Part shown: piece by piece, positions 18,129 to 25,839 of the stretch
How positions within the stretch are numbered: the first letter of the stretch is position 1
Layout: each line of letters starts with the position of its first letter
Source: Anaerolineaceae bacterium
Lineage (GTDB): Bacteria; Chloroflexota; Anaerolineae; Promineifilales; Promineifilaceae
Assembly (NCBI GenBank): GCA_002699125.1
Contig: PABI01000005.1
Location: 62,001 to 126,000, forward strand
Length of the DNA stretch: 64,000 nt
Reading direction: 5' to 3'
Notes under the pieces: generated by a model
What the model saw: only the letters and a program-made list of their open reading frames with translations
The model's database searches: none
What the model was told of the DNA's origin: nothing
Program-made: the position numbers and the translations under genes

Positions 18129-19526
18129 TTATTGGTTAAAGGTACGGTTTGCTTCGTCGCAGATGGTGGCGGCGTAATCGTCGATGCTTGTTTCACCGTT
18201 GAGGACGGCCGTTACTGCCGGATTCATGACCGCGTCGAATTCCGGCCAGCTGCCGGCCCACAGCGGACCTTCTGTGGCGGGGTTTCGGGCCAAGCCATTC
18301 AGGAACGCCTGGTTGTTGGCCGGCGGCGTGAAGGTCAGGAACGCTTCCAATGCCTCATCGCTGACGCGGCTGGGAATGTTGGCGCCCAGTGAAGCAATTT
18401 GACCCTGTGTTTCGGCGGTGGTCAAGGCTTGCACCAGCTGCCAGGCTGCTTCGGGATGCTCGGTGTTGGCATTGACCACGTAGGCGCCCCAGAACAGCCA
18501 GTTGCTGGGACCAGCAGGCCCATCCGGCAGTTCAACAACGTCCCAGTTGAAGTTGGCACTGGCGCGGGCACCGGGGGTGGCCCAACGGCCGTTTTGGAAC
18601 ATACCAACTTTGCCGGCCAGGAACGGTGGTTCGCTGTCTTCGCCGTAAGGCACAGCCACATCAAATTCCTGGTACAGGCGCTGCTCAAACTCCAAACCGG
18701 CCAGCGCTTCGGACGAGTCCAGGCCACAGGCCGTGCGGTCTTCATTGTAGAAACTGCCGCCAGCCGCGTTAATCCAGTAGCCGTACGGACCCCACCAGGC
18801 ATTTTGGCCGTAACCAAAAATGTCGTCACCCAACGCATCGATGGCTGAGGCTACTTCGACGAAGCTGTCCCAGTTCCATTCGCCGTTGGCTGCCAGCTCA
18901 CGCGGGTCGGGCGCGCCGGATTCGGCCAGCAGGTCCAGGTTCAGGTACAGGGCGAAGGTAGAAACGTCACGGGGCAGACCCCAGAGCGTCTCGCCGGTGC
19001 TGCCGGTTTCAGGATTGAACGTCAGGTGGAACATCGGGCCAGGATAAAAATCGTCATCACTGTACCCTTCCGTGGCATCGGCCAGGTCACGCATGTCCAG
19101 GATGAGGCCACGGGTGGCAAAGTCGGCTACATCTGTGCCGGGAATCCAGAAGACGTCGGGCGCCGTGCCGGCTGCCAGTTCTGTTTTCAATACGTCCTGG
19201 TAGCTCGATCCTTCGCTGCCGCCCGGTTCATAAACCAGATTGATGCCTTCAAGAGAGGCGTCCAGGTCGTCGCTGACGGATTGGTAGACGTCAATTTCGG
19301 CCTGGTTGTCGGGGCGGGTCCGCCAGCGCAGCACAACTTCGTCCATCTCTTCTTCGTCCATTGCTTCTTCACTGTCACTGGCTGCATCGGTGCTTTCGGT
19401 TGTGTCCGCCGCCGTATCGGTCTCGGTGTCGGCCGGTTCCTCAGCCGTGTCACCGCCACCACAGGCAACAAACAGAGCCATTGCCAAAAGTGCCATCAGG
19501 AAAAGCCAAAATCTTTTCAGGTTCAT
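18129..19526 (-). CDS. Sugar-binding lipoprotein of an ABC importer
   Basis: The 465-residue extracellular solute-binding protein (family 1, MalE-like) delivers sugar to the permeases encoded next. A lipoprotein signal peptide with lipobox VAC-GGG (Cys22 from the chosen start) is followed by an acidic Thr/Asp/Glu linker and the binding domain, e.g. AGTAPDVFWIPGTDVADFA and the C-terminal FNQ. The start at 19526 (MNLKRF) has AGGAG about ten bases upstream; the ATG six codons earlier overlaps that site. It is the first structural gene after the divergent repressor promoter region and is probably induced by the sugar. Confidence 0.92.
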   Translation of the reverse strand: MNLKRFWLFLMALLAMALFVACGGGDTAEEPADTETDTAADTTESTDAASDSEEAMDEEEMDEVVLRWRTRPDNQAEIDVYQSVSDDLDASLEGINLVYEPGGSEGSSYQDVLKTELAAGTAPDVFWIPGTDVADFATRGLILDMRDLADATEGYSDDDFYPGPMFHLTFNPETGSTGETLWGLPRDVSTFALYLNLDLLAESGAPDPRELAANGEWNWDSFVEVASAIDALGDDIFGYGQNAWWGPYGYWINAAGGSFYNEDRTACGLDSSEALAGLEFEQRLYQEFDVAVPYGEDSEPPFLAGKVGMFQNGRWATPGARASANFNWDVVELPDGPAGPSNWLFWGAYVVNANTEHPEAAWQLVQALTTAETQGQIASLGANIPSRVSDEALEAFLTFTPPANNQAFLNGLARNPATEGPLWAGSWPEFDAVMNPAVTAVLNGETSIDDYAATICDEANRTFNQ

Positions 19527-19686
19527 TTTAATCTCTCTCCTCATATGGTTTTTTAAACTTTGGAAATCGTGTTAGGAAGGTTGATTGTCTAAATTAGGTA
19601 AGGTCATCACCTCCTTGGCATACTGATTGGATATGGTTTGCTCAATTTTTGAAAGATGTCTGGTTCAGCCCAAAACGGCCGTTCTC

Positions 19687-20694
19687 CTACAAAATTTGTG
19701 ATGTGGAGTGACGAGTAATCAACGTAGCCGGTAAGGTTAAATGTTGCTGCTGCGTGTGGGGGTTGCTCACGGTTTCAATGAGAAGTTGCGCCGCCAGACG
19801 GCCGATTTCGGCAAAGTCCTGGCGCAGCGTGGTCAAGGGCGGGGAGAGATAAGAGGCCATCGGAATATCGTCAACGCCAATGAGCGAGAGATGCTCCGGC
19901 ACCGTCAAATTCAGTTCCGCAGCGGCACGCAGTACGCCCGCGGCCATCTGGTCGTTTTGCACAAAAATGGCTGATGGCGGGGTTTCCCTTTCCATTAGCT
20001 GGTGCAGGGCGGCAAAGCCGGAGCTGGCGGTCCAATCCCCTTCTACTAGATAATCGGGCCGCTGTGGCAAATCTAGCGCCTGGAGTGCCTGCTGGTAGCC
20101 TTCCAACCGGTCCTGGGCGCAATCTTCCACCATACGGCCAGTGATGGTGGCAATGTGGCGGTGCCCTTGCTGCAATAAATGGTTAGTGGCAATTTTGCCG
20201 ACAGAGACATCATCCAGCGCCACCGAGTTAACGGCGTCTTCGCGGGGACGCGCCCCGGCAAAAACGACGGGGAATTGTTCAGGCAGGTGGTTAAAACGGC
20301 CGTCAGCATACGGATTGATCACCATGATGCCTTCTGTCTGGCGGCTGGGGACCAGCTGTTCGATCAGCGCCGTAAAAATTTCTTCATCGGGGGCAGAGGC
20401 AGACAGCAAAAAGAAGCCATGTTGGCGCGCTTCTTGCTCGGCGCCTTGAATGATGCGGGCAAAAGTGTAATCGGTGAGGTTAGGGGCGATGCAGGCCAGG
20501 ATGCCGGTGCGCCCTTTAGCCATGGAGCGGGCGATGGCGCTGGGACTGTAGCCCAGGCTTTCGATGGCGGCTTCAACTTTGGCCCTTGTTTCAGGACTGA
20601 CGCGTTCATTGTCATTGATCACGCGCGAAACGGTTTGGTGTGAAACACCTGCTTCTGCGGCAACATCCCGAATGGTAATGGAAGACCGAGCCAT
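19687..20694 (-). CDS. LacI-family transcriptional regulator
   Basis: This 335-residue repressor has an N-terminal helix-turn-helix (residues 5-25, TIRDVAAEAGVSHQTVSRVI) with the LacI hinge helix SPSAIARSMAKGRTG, and a periplasmic-binding-protein-like effector domain. AGGAGG precedes the ATG. The promoter has a TTGACA box, and a double palindromic operator covers the predicted start site, so it surely represses itself. It is encoded upstream of, and in the same direction as, the sugar import and GH42 genes and presumably controls them. Confidence 0.93.
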   Translation of the reverse strand: MARSSITIRDVAAEAGVSHQTVSRVINDNERVSPETRAKVEAAIESLGYSPSAIARSMAKGRTGILACIAPNLTDYTFARIIQGAEQEARQHGFFLLSASAPDEEIFTALIEQLVPSRQTEGIMVINPYADGRFNHLPEQFPVVFAGARPREDAVNSVALDDVSVGKIATNHLLQQGHRHIATITGRMVEDCAQDRLEGYQQALQALDLPQRPDYLVEGDWTASSGFAALHQLMERETPPSAIFVQNDQMAAGVLRAAAELNLTVPEHLSLIGVDDIPMASYLSPPLTTLRQDFAEIGRLAAQLLIETVSNPHTQQQHLTLPATLITRHSTSQIL

Positions 20695-20716
20695 AAAGCC
20701 TCCTGCACCTTTTTCA

Positions 20717-20742
20717 TGTGACCGGTCACGTGACCGGTCACA
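20717..20742. promoter_or_regulatory. Tandem LacI-type operator
   Basis: Two directly adjacent copies of the palindrome GTGACCGGTCAC lie at 20718-20729 and 20730-20741, making a larger 26-bp palindrome. They sit just downstream of the -10 box of the lacI-type gene, a position that blocks initiation. No further copy was found ahead of the binding-protein gene. Confidence 0.85.
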
Positions 20743-20744
20743 TA

Positions 20745-20773
20745 ATGCTACTGATGTTGGGCAACTTTGTCAA
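20745..20773 (-). promoter_or_regulatory. Promoter of the LacI-family gene
   Basis: On the minus strand TTGACA (20773-20768) and TAGCAT (20750-20745) are separated by 17 bp. The tandem operator begins three bases further down. Confidence 0.75.
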
Positions 20774-20828
20774 GAAAGTGATAGTTTTTTGGTAGAAATT
20801 GTCTGGTGAGGTGGCTAGAGCACAAAAA

Positions 20829-20854
20829 AAGGCGGTTCATTTTTGAACCGCCTT
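20829..20854 (-). terminator. Terminator after the DUF411 gene
   Basis: Arms AAGGCGGTTCA and TGAACCGCCTT (11 bp) are followed on the minus strand by a run of seven Ts, ending transcription of the DUF411 gene 28 bp upstream. Confidence 0.88.
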
Positions 20855-20881
20855 CCTCTTCAAGTATTGTTTTGGGTGGGT

Positions 20882-21358
20882 TTAGGGGTAAGTGGCGTAA
20901 ACGGCCGTTTCCCCCATTTCATCAAACGTAAACACATCGTACGGTTCCGGGGCCACGCCGGGCGTTTCCATCCCGGGCGAGCCGGCAGGCATGCCGGGCA
21001 CGCCGATGCCTACCACATCCGGTTTTTCTGTTAACAAGCGACTAACTTCTGCCGCTGGTACATGTCCTTCAACGATATAGCCGTCCACGACGGCCGTGTG
21101 GCAAGAGTAGAGCGACGTAGGCACCTGGTAACGATTTTTTACCTCAACCAGGTTGTTAACCCCTTTTTCCACCACGGTGAAGCCGTGCTCCTCCAGGTGG
21201 GCGCTCCAATCGCCACAGCAGCCTCAGGTAGGGGTTTTGAAGACCGTAACGACACCAGGTTCTTCTACAACCGCCAGCGGGTCTTCAGCTGGTGTTGAAG
21301 CGCAGGCTGCCACACCTAACAACAGCATCAATAATAAAATGAGCGATCTCTTTTTCAT
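20882..21358 (-). CDS. DUF411 (CopG-like) lipoprotein with in-frame TGA, candidate selenoprotein
   Basis: Read from the ATG at 21358, the frame gives a lipoprotein signal (MKKRSLILLL, lipobox VAAC, Cys19), then TVFKTPT, a TGA at 21226-21224 (codon 45), GCCGDW and 113 more residues with SLYSCHTAVVDGYIVEGHVP and GVPGMPAGSPGME to a normal stop. DUF411 proteins, including copper-resistance protein CopG, have Cys at the TGA position (TPTCGCC). GGAGG lies eight bases before the ATG, and nothing else in the frame is damaged. A stem GTGGCG/CGC(C)CAC with loop ATTGGAG follows the TGA. Either the TGA encodes selenocysteine or the gene has a single TGC-to-TGA nonsense change. Confidence 0.7.
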
Positions 21359-21386
21359 ACTTGCGATCCTCCGTATCTGTAAATGA

Positions 21387-21663
21387 AGTGGCCAAAAGAT
21401 ACCGTTTCAGATAGGGAAAAGCTATTGACATTCCTAAGTATTTCTTATGGATAAAAGTCATATGCAAATCACAAAACCAAGTTTGAACAGCAAAGTGCAT
21501 CTGCTGAGTGGTTTGCTCAAGTAAAAGCGGTAGTAAATCTAATCTTAAAATCTTGCCCGCTTTTACGTATTGGCTGAGATAAAAATTATTATTTGGGCTA
21601 TGCAGTTGAACAATTAGCGGAATCAACGATAATTGAAGGCGATTTACAAAGATGTGAGGCTTT
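21387..21663. other. Intergenic, no gene seen
   Basis: This 277-bp stretch divides two divergent genes. It is AT-rich and contains the phrase GCTCAAGTAAAAGC near 21516, resembling one in the leader of frr (about 1213), each followed by a GC..TTTTAC partner. No promoter could be fixed with confidence. Confidence 0.4.
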
Positions 21664-22011
21664 ATGAAAACACCTGCCGGAAAAGAGTGCCGGTTTTATT
21701 ACCAAAATTTCCACCGCGGCCGTTCAGAGCAAGAGTGCCGTCTGATTATGGGCAATCCACGTTCCGAAGCGTGGCGGCCGTCTGATTGCAGTAAATGCCC
21801 CGTGCCGGATATCTTGCTGGCCAACAGCAACCCCAACCTGGTTTTGGAGGCGACCGTTGAGAAAGGCTTTTTAGGTTTTAATCGGCGCGTCACCGTGAAG
21901 GCGTTTTGCAGCAAACACCTGATTGACGTGGCCAAGCCGCAAGTGGGCTGCCCCGAATGTGCTCGCGAAAAGCCAGGTTTGCCAGATCTTTTTGATAATC
22001 TTGATAAGTGA
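21664..22011 (+). CDS. Conserved hypothetical cysteine-rich protein
   Basis: The 115-residue protein is not recognised. It has seven cysteines: Cys9, Cys25, the pair C42-x2-C45 (DCSKCPVPD), Cys82 and the pair C96-x2-C99 (GCPEC). The two CxxC pairs suggest a zinc or iron-sulfur site. There is no signal peptide. GAGG precedes the ATG by five bases, and the codon pattern is consistent with a real gene. It is divergent from the DUF411 gene. Confidence 0.7.
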   Translation: MKTPAGKECRFYYQNFHRGRSEQECRLIMGNPRSEAWRPSDCSKCPVPDILLANSNPNLVLEATVEKGFLGFNRRVTVKAFCSKHLIDVAKPQVGCPECAREKPGLPDLFDNLDK

Positions 22012-22028
22012 AAAACTGAGAGTGATTG

Positions 22029-22052
22029 AGTGAAAAGTAAAAAGTGAAAAGT
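22029..22052. repeat. AGTGAAAAGT-type repeat unit
   Basis: Two AGTGAAAAGT units flank AAAA here, without the pairing arm seen in other copies at 28.1, 29.0, 34.6 and 41.7 kb. It lies between two genes. Confidence 0.6.
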
Positions 22053-22087
22053 TTGCTTCTCATTGCTCGCCACCTGCACCCAACCTT

Positions 22088-22822
22088 ATGATTCAAGCCA
22101 TTCTTTTTGATTTAGACGATACCCTGCTGGGCAATAATGTGGACAAATTTTTGTCCGGCTATTTTTCTTTATTGAGTGAGTACGCCACCCGGTACATGCC
22201 GCGTGAGCAGTTTATAGTGGATTTGATGACCTGCACCCAGGCGGTGATCCAGAGCAATGATCCAACGGTGACGAACCGGGAGGTATTCTGGCAGCTTTTT
22301 GCCCAGCGCACCGGGCTGGACAGCGAGGAAATGGAAGCGTTTTTTGACCAGTTTTACCGGAATCATTTTTTGCAGCTGGAGTCACGCACGGTGAAACGGC
22401 CGTTTGCCGCCAAACTCGTCCAACATTGCCTGGATAAAAATCTGGACGTGGTTATTGCCACTAATCCGCTTTTCCCCCTGGTAGCTATTGAAGCCCGTCT
22501 GGCCTGGGCTGGACTTCCCGTTACGGAATACGATTTTACCTTGGTGACCGCTTATGAAAACATGCACGCTGCCAAACCTTCGCCAGCCTACTACAGCGAA
22601 ATTCTAGAAAAGATAGATTGCGCTCCAGAAAATGCGCTCATGGTGGGGGACGATTGGGAGAACGATATTGTGCCCGCTCAAAGTGTGGGCATACACACTT
22701 ACTGGCTGGCCCCGGCGGATGCCGTGACGCCCGATAAAACCCCGAGCCATCGCGGCAGTTCGCTGCAAGATTTGTACGTGCTGTTGGCAGCGGGCTGGCA
22801 GCCGGTTGTCAGTGGTCAGTAA
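22088..22822 (+). CDS. HAD-superfamily hydrolase
   Basis: The 244-residue protein has motif I FDLDDTLLGNN (Asp8, Asp10), an alpha-helical C1 cap, motif II VIATNPLFP, Lys in AAKPSPAYY (motif III) and motif IV VGDDWENDI. It is a phosphatase of the subfamily I type acting on a small phosphorylated metabolite that cannot be named. No clear ribosome site is seen before the ATG. It is probably cotranscribed with the nucleotidyltransferase that follows after 60 bp. Confidence 0.85.
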   Translation: MIQAILFDLDDTLLGNNVDKFLSGYFSLLSEYATRYMPREQFIVDLMTCTQAVIQSNDPTVTNREVFWQLFAQRTGLDSEEMEAFFDQFYRNHFLQLESRTVKRPFAAKLVQHCLDKNLDVVIATNPLFPLVAIEARLAWAGLPVTEYDFTLVTAYENMHAAKPSPAYYSEILEKIDCAPENALMVGDDWENDIVPAQSVGIHTYWLAPADAVTPDKTPSHRGSSLQDLYVLLAAGWQPVVSGQ

Positions 22823-22882
22823 TCGGTAAACGGTGGCCAGGAAAGCTCACGTTTCACGCATTACGCATCATTCGGATACGCT

Positions 22883-23602
22883 ATGAATTCCCCTGAAGTG
22901 AAAAAAGCAATTGTGTTGGCGGCGGGGCGGGGGAAACGGCTACGGCCGTATACCGACCACACGCCCAAACCGATGCTGCCGTGGAACGGCCGTCCTACCA
23001 TCCACACCACGCTTACCGCCCTGGCCAACATGGGTGTGCGTGACGTTTGTCTTATTACGCATCACCTGGCCGAGCAAATTGAAGCGTTTGTAGGAGATGG
23101 GGCATCCTGGGGGCTGCGGGCCTGTTTTGTGCGGCAAACAGCGATGAATGGCACGGCAACGGCCGTACAGCTTGCCGCCCATTTTATCGATTCCCCCACC
23201 ATTATTGTGGCCGCCGATTACATTCTGTCCCCAGACTACCTGCACGAGCTGCACGCCGCTTATCTGGAAGCCGGCACGCCGCTGGCCAGCAGCCTAAAGG
23301 CTTTACCGGCCGATGAACTGGGGCAGCGCAGCAGCGTCCGCTTTGCCGCCGATGGCACCATTGCCGAGGTGGTGGAAAAACCGGCGAACGGCCAGGCACC
23401 CAGCCAGATTGGCGCTTCGCTCATCTACATTGTGCCGCCGCAAATTGGCAGCTATCTTACAGAACTAACGCCTTCTCCCCGAGGTGAATATGAGCTGCCC
23501 ACCGTCATCAATCAGATGGTGCGGGATGGCTACAAATTATCTGGCCTGCTTCAATCCGCCCCTCAAGAATGGCATCCTGGTAGGGGCGAGGCAGGTGGCT
23601 AA
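22883..23602 (+). CDS. Sugar nucleotidyltransferase, C-terminus replaced by a repeat
   Basis: The protein (239 residues) starts with the nucleotide-binding signature AIVLAAGRGKRLRPYTDHTPKPMLP of NDP-sugar pyrophosphorylases and continues with ADYILSPDYL, containing the metal-binding Asp. Family members normally end with a W-x-D-[VI]-G-T-P-x-x-L segment. Here the frame reaches SAPQEWHP and then runs into GRGEAGG and a stop encoded by a cloverleaf repeat beginning at 23579. The catalytic core is intact, so it may still work, but the end is not native. Confidence 0.82.
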   Translation: MNSPEVKKAIVLAAGRGKRLRPYTDHTPKPMLPWNGRPTIHTTLTALANMGVRDVCLITHHLAEQIEAFVGDGASWGLRACFVRQTAMNGTATAVQLAAHFIDSPTIIVAADYILSPDYLHELHAAYLEAGTPLASSLKALPADELGQRSSVRFAADGTIAEVVEKPANGQAPSQIGASLIYIVPPQIGSYLTELTPSPRGEYELPTVINQMVRDGYKLSGLLQSAPQEWHPGRGEAGG

Positions 23603-23749
23603 AGTCCCTGACGTTCCCCAACCACATCTCTCCACCTGCCTCGCCCAATTATTTGGCCAGAAATATGGTTTGCCAGGCATTAGGGCGAGGCGTTTGGAGC
23701 GTTGTTGGCACGTTTTGCCAGGGTAATAACCAAACGCCTCGCCCCTACC
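23579..23749. repeat. Cloverleaf intergenic repeat, long form
   Basis: Outer arms GGTAGGGGCGAGGC (23579-23592) and GCCTCGCCCCTACC (23736-23749) enclose two hairpins, GGGCGAGGCAGGTGG with CCACCTGCCTCGCCC (to 23646) and GGGCGAGGCGTTTGG (23683) with CCAAACGCCTCGCCC. It has the same plan as 10576-10635. It appears to have inserted at the end of the nucleotidyltransferase gene. No protein-coding content is evident. Confidence 0.8.
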
Positions 23750-23769
23750 AACAACCCTCCCAGTGAACA

Positions 23770-24087
23770 TTACATTTGGAACGTCTCGTAAACCGAAATT
23801 TGGCCCTCATGCTGCCAATGCGGGCAACCTTTGGCCAGGGTAACAGCCTCATCTAGCGAATCGGCCTGAATAATTGAATATCCTGTTGCCGGGGTGCCTG
23901 CGGCGCCTTCCGCTACGCTGCCATCGCTGTTGATCGATTTGGCTTGTTGCGAGAAAGGATTGCCGCCGCTCACCAGCGCATCGCCGAGGCTGCCCATCCA
24001 GGCGCCCCACGCTTCCATGATTTGCGCGTTTTCTTCTTCGGTTTCGGGATAGGTGCCGCCGGTGTACACCAATACAAATTCTGTCAT
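23770..24087 (-). CDS. YCII-domain protein
   Basis: The 105-residue protein begins MTEFVLVYTGGTYPETEEE and ends with DEAVTLAKGCPHWQHEGQISVYET, a YCII/DGPF-like ferredoxin-fold protein of unknown reaction. It lacks the DGPF motif present in its two relatives at 47.8-48.6 kb. GGAGAAA lies nine bases before the ATG at 24087; the longer frame upstream is not supported. Related proteins are often controlled by ECF sigma factors with C-terminal extensions, such as the one at 46.4 kb. Confidence 0.83.
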   Translation of the reverse strand: MTEFVLVYTGGTYPETEEENAQIMEAWGAWMGSLGDALVSGGNPFSQQAKSINSDGSVAEGAAGTPATGYSIIQADSLDEAVTLAKGCPHWQHEGQISVYETFQM

Positions 24088-24210
24088 GATATTTTCTCCT
24101 TGTGGACTGTTTTTGACGCAAAATTGCGCCGTTCTATTTAAACGACGAACAAAAAGCGGCCAGATCGACACTCAATTTGGGCAATTTCGATTTTTCTCTA
24201 AAATTGCCCG

Positions 24211-25104
24211 ATGAATAACTATTTGCCGGCAACGATTGATCCTACTGATGTTGTGACCACCATAGGTCTGATTTCTGACACGCACATGCCGCAGCGTTGG
24301 GCCACAATGCCCACGGCCGTTTCCCAAATTTTCGCCAACGTAGACCTGATTTTTCACGCCGGGGATGTGGGTGAGCTGTGGGTGCTGGACGAGTTGAGCC
24401 GGCTGGTTCCCGTCATTGCCGTGCATGGCAATGACGACAGCGAAGATGCCCAGCGCGAGCTGCCGTACCAGCAAGTTGTGATGGTGGCGGGACAGCGGCT
24501 GCTGATCTGGCACAGTCATTACGCCAACCGCGTGGATGAGCTGCATTCGCGGCGCAGCGGCAGCCTGTGCGAGGGTCTGCTGCGTTCAATTGCCCGGGCT
24601 AAATCGGCCGGGGCGCGGCTGGTGCACTTTGGCCATTGGCATTTGCCGCTGGTTTTTGAAAAAGATGGGATTGTAGTGGTGAACGCGGGGGCGATTGCTT
24701 CTGGCAACCCCTTTCAGGCGCAGGCGATCCAGTCGGTGGCCTTGCTGTTTTTGCTGAAGGACGGCCGTTGCCACATCACCCATGTCAACTTAGCCGACCC
24801 GGAACGGCCGTACGCGCCCCAGACCGATATTGATGCCGGCTTTGCGAAGAATTTTGAGATTTACGGCCGTTCCATCCTCGCTCCCGATTTAGAATTTCTG
24901 CCCAAAGTCGATCTCAGCGAAATCTACCAAACCGACCGGGGAGCCTTCCTGGACGTCTGGCTGCCGCTGGCGCACCGGGTCTGGGCTGGTGAAAAACCTC
25001 ACGTTACTTTGGACGAGTTACTAGCAGCTGTAAAAACGGCCGATATTAAAGAAGAGACGCGGAAAAGGCTAACGGCCGTTTTTAAAGCAGGTTTGTCTTT
25101 GTAA
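24211..25104 (+). CDS. YfcE/MJ0936-like metallophosphoesterase
   Basis: This cytoplasmic calcineurin-like phosphodiesterase has 297 residues. All metal-binding boxes are present: ISDTHMP, HAGDVGE, HGNDD, WHSHY and GHWHLP. The N-terminal 190 residues are the YfcE-like domain; the final 90 residues are an extension without a recognised family. The start has no ribosome site and may be close to the transcript start. The natural substrate is unknown; cyclic or phosphodiester nucleotides are usual for the family. Confidence 0.88.
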   Translation: MNNYLPATIDPTDVVTTIGLISDTHMPQRWATMPTAVSQIFANVDLIFHAGDVGELWVLDELSRLVPVIAVHGNDDSEDAQRELPYQQVVMVAGQRLLIWHSHYANRVDELHSRRSGSLCEGLLRSIARAKSAGARLVHFGHWHLPLVFEKDGIVVVNAGAIASGNPFQAQAIQSVALLFLLKDGRCHITHVNLADPERPYAPQTDIDAGFAKNFEIYGRSILAPDLEFLPKVDLSEIYQTDRGAFLDVWLPLAHRVWAGEKPHVTLDELLAAVKTADIKEETRKRLTAVFKAGLSL

Positions 25105-25112
25105 TTTTCTTG

Positions 25113-25141
25113 TTGAACCTCACCTGAATACGAAGTATACT
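25113..25141 (+). promoter_or_regulatory. Promoter of the AT-rich HEPN-like gene
   Basis: TTGAAC (25113-25118) and TATACT (25136-25141) are spaced by 17 bp, 55 bp ahead of the gene's ATG, so the gene has its own promoter. Confidence 0.6.
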
Positions 25142-25195
25142 GCTCGAATCGTGCAACTATTCTCAAAGAATTGACTCTATTTGGAGAAGATAATA

Positions 25196-25711
25196 ATGAG
25201 ACAACAAATTCCAAATTTACAGATAAAAGATGCGGCAGAACAGTACATGCATGCATTTGAGATTTTGGGTAATAAACCACCAGCATCAGGCATCTTACTA
25301 CCTCTCATGAATGTTGCGGCAATAGCAATAGAACTATATTTGAAGTCACTTTCTTCTGAAGTAGTTTATACGCCAGATGAACAAATGGAGGGAATATCAA
25401 TAGTCACTGCAAAGCCGCATAAAGTTGGGCATGAACTAGTACAAAAATTCAAGGAAATTCCAGAAAGCCTTCAAATAGAGATGAAGCAGTCTTATACGTC
25501 AAAATATAATAGTGACTCTCGTAGTTTTGAGGACGTACTGAATTCATTAGAGGGAGTATTTATGAAGTCGCGATATCCATTTGAAAAAGACAAAAATATT
25601 TCAGAATATAGTCTCGTTGATCTAAAAAATGTTTGTAAATTCCTTAACGATTACGTAGCCGACATTGAAGTAACGGAGACTATAACTTTTGATCATGCAG
25701 ATCAGAGATAA
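25196..25711 (+). CDS. HEPN-like hypothetical protein, AT-rich
   Basis: The 171-residue protein is not firmly identified. The stretch AAIAIELYLKSLSSE followed by HKVGHELVQKFKEIPESLQ resembles HEPN-type helical domains found in nucleotidyltransferase partners and defence proteins, but a catalytic R-x4-6-H motif is not clear. The ATG at 25196 follows GGAG; an in-frame TTG at 25181 overlaps that site. The gene is distinctly richer in A and T than its surroundings and lacks the ACGGCCGT octamer, both consistent with recent transfer. It has its own promoter. Confidence 0.6.
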   Translation: MRQQIPNLQIKDAAEQYMHAFEILGNKPPASGILLPLMNVAAIAIELYLKSLSSEVVYTPDEQMEGISIVTAKPHKVGHELVQKFKEIPESLQIEMKQSYTSKYNSDSRSFEDVLNSLEGVFMKSRYPFEKDKNISEYSLVDLKNVCKFLNDYVADIEVTETITFDHADQR

Positions 25712-25839
25712 CGACATTATTAATCTTCTCTCATCACATAGATTTATAAACTACTGGATGGTCTCCCGAAACCAAATAGAGATAAGGAAACCTTGGGCAC
25801 TTGTTCAGTTATGGCAAGTTTGATACACTGCCCTCCATC

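Noticed and set aside
19527..19617. A leader peptide on the minus strand: AAGGAGGTGATG followed by 11 codons upstream of the binding-protein gene
   Set aside because: The ATG is only two bases after AGGAGG, too close for efficient initiation, and the peptide has no regulatory codon pattern.
20882..21175. A separate gene starting at GTG 21175 for the DUF411 protein
   Set aside because: It would lack the signal peptide and CxCC site; the frame continues upstream through TGA to an ATG with a good ribosome site, so the longer reading is preferred.
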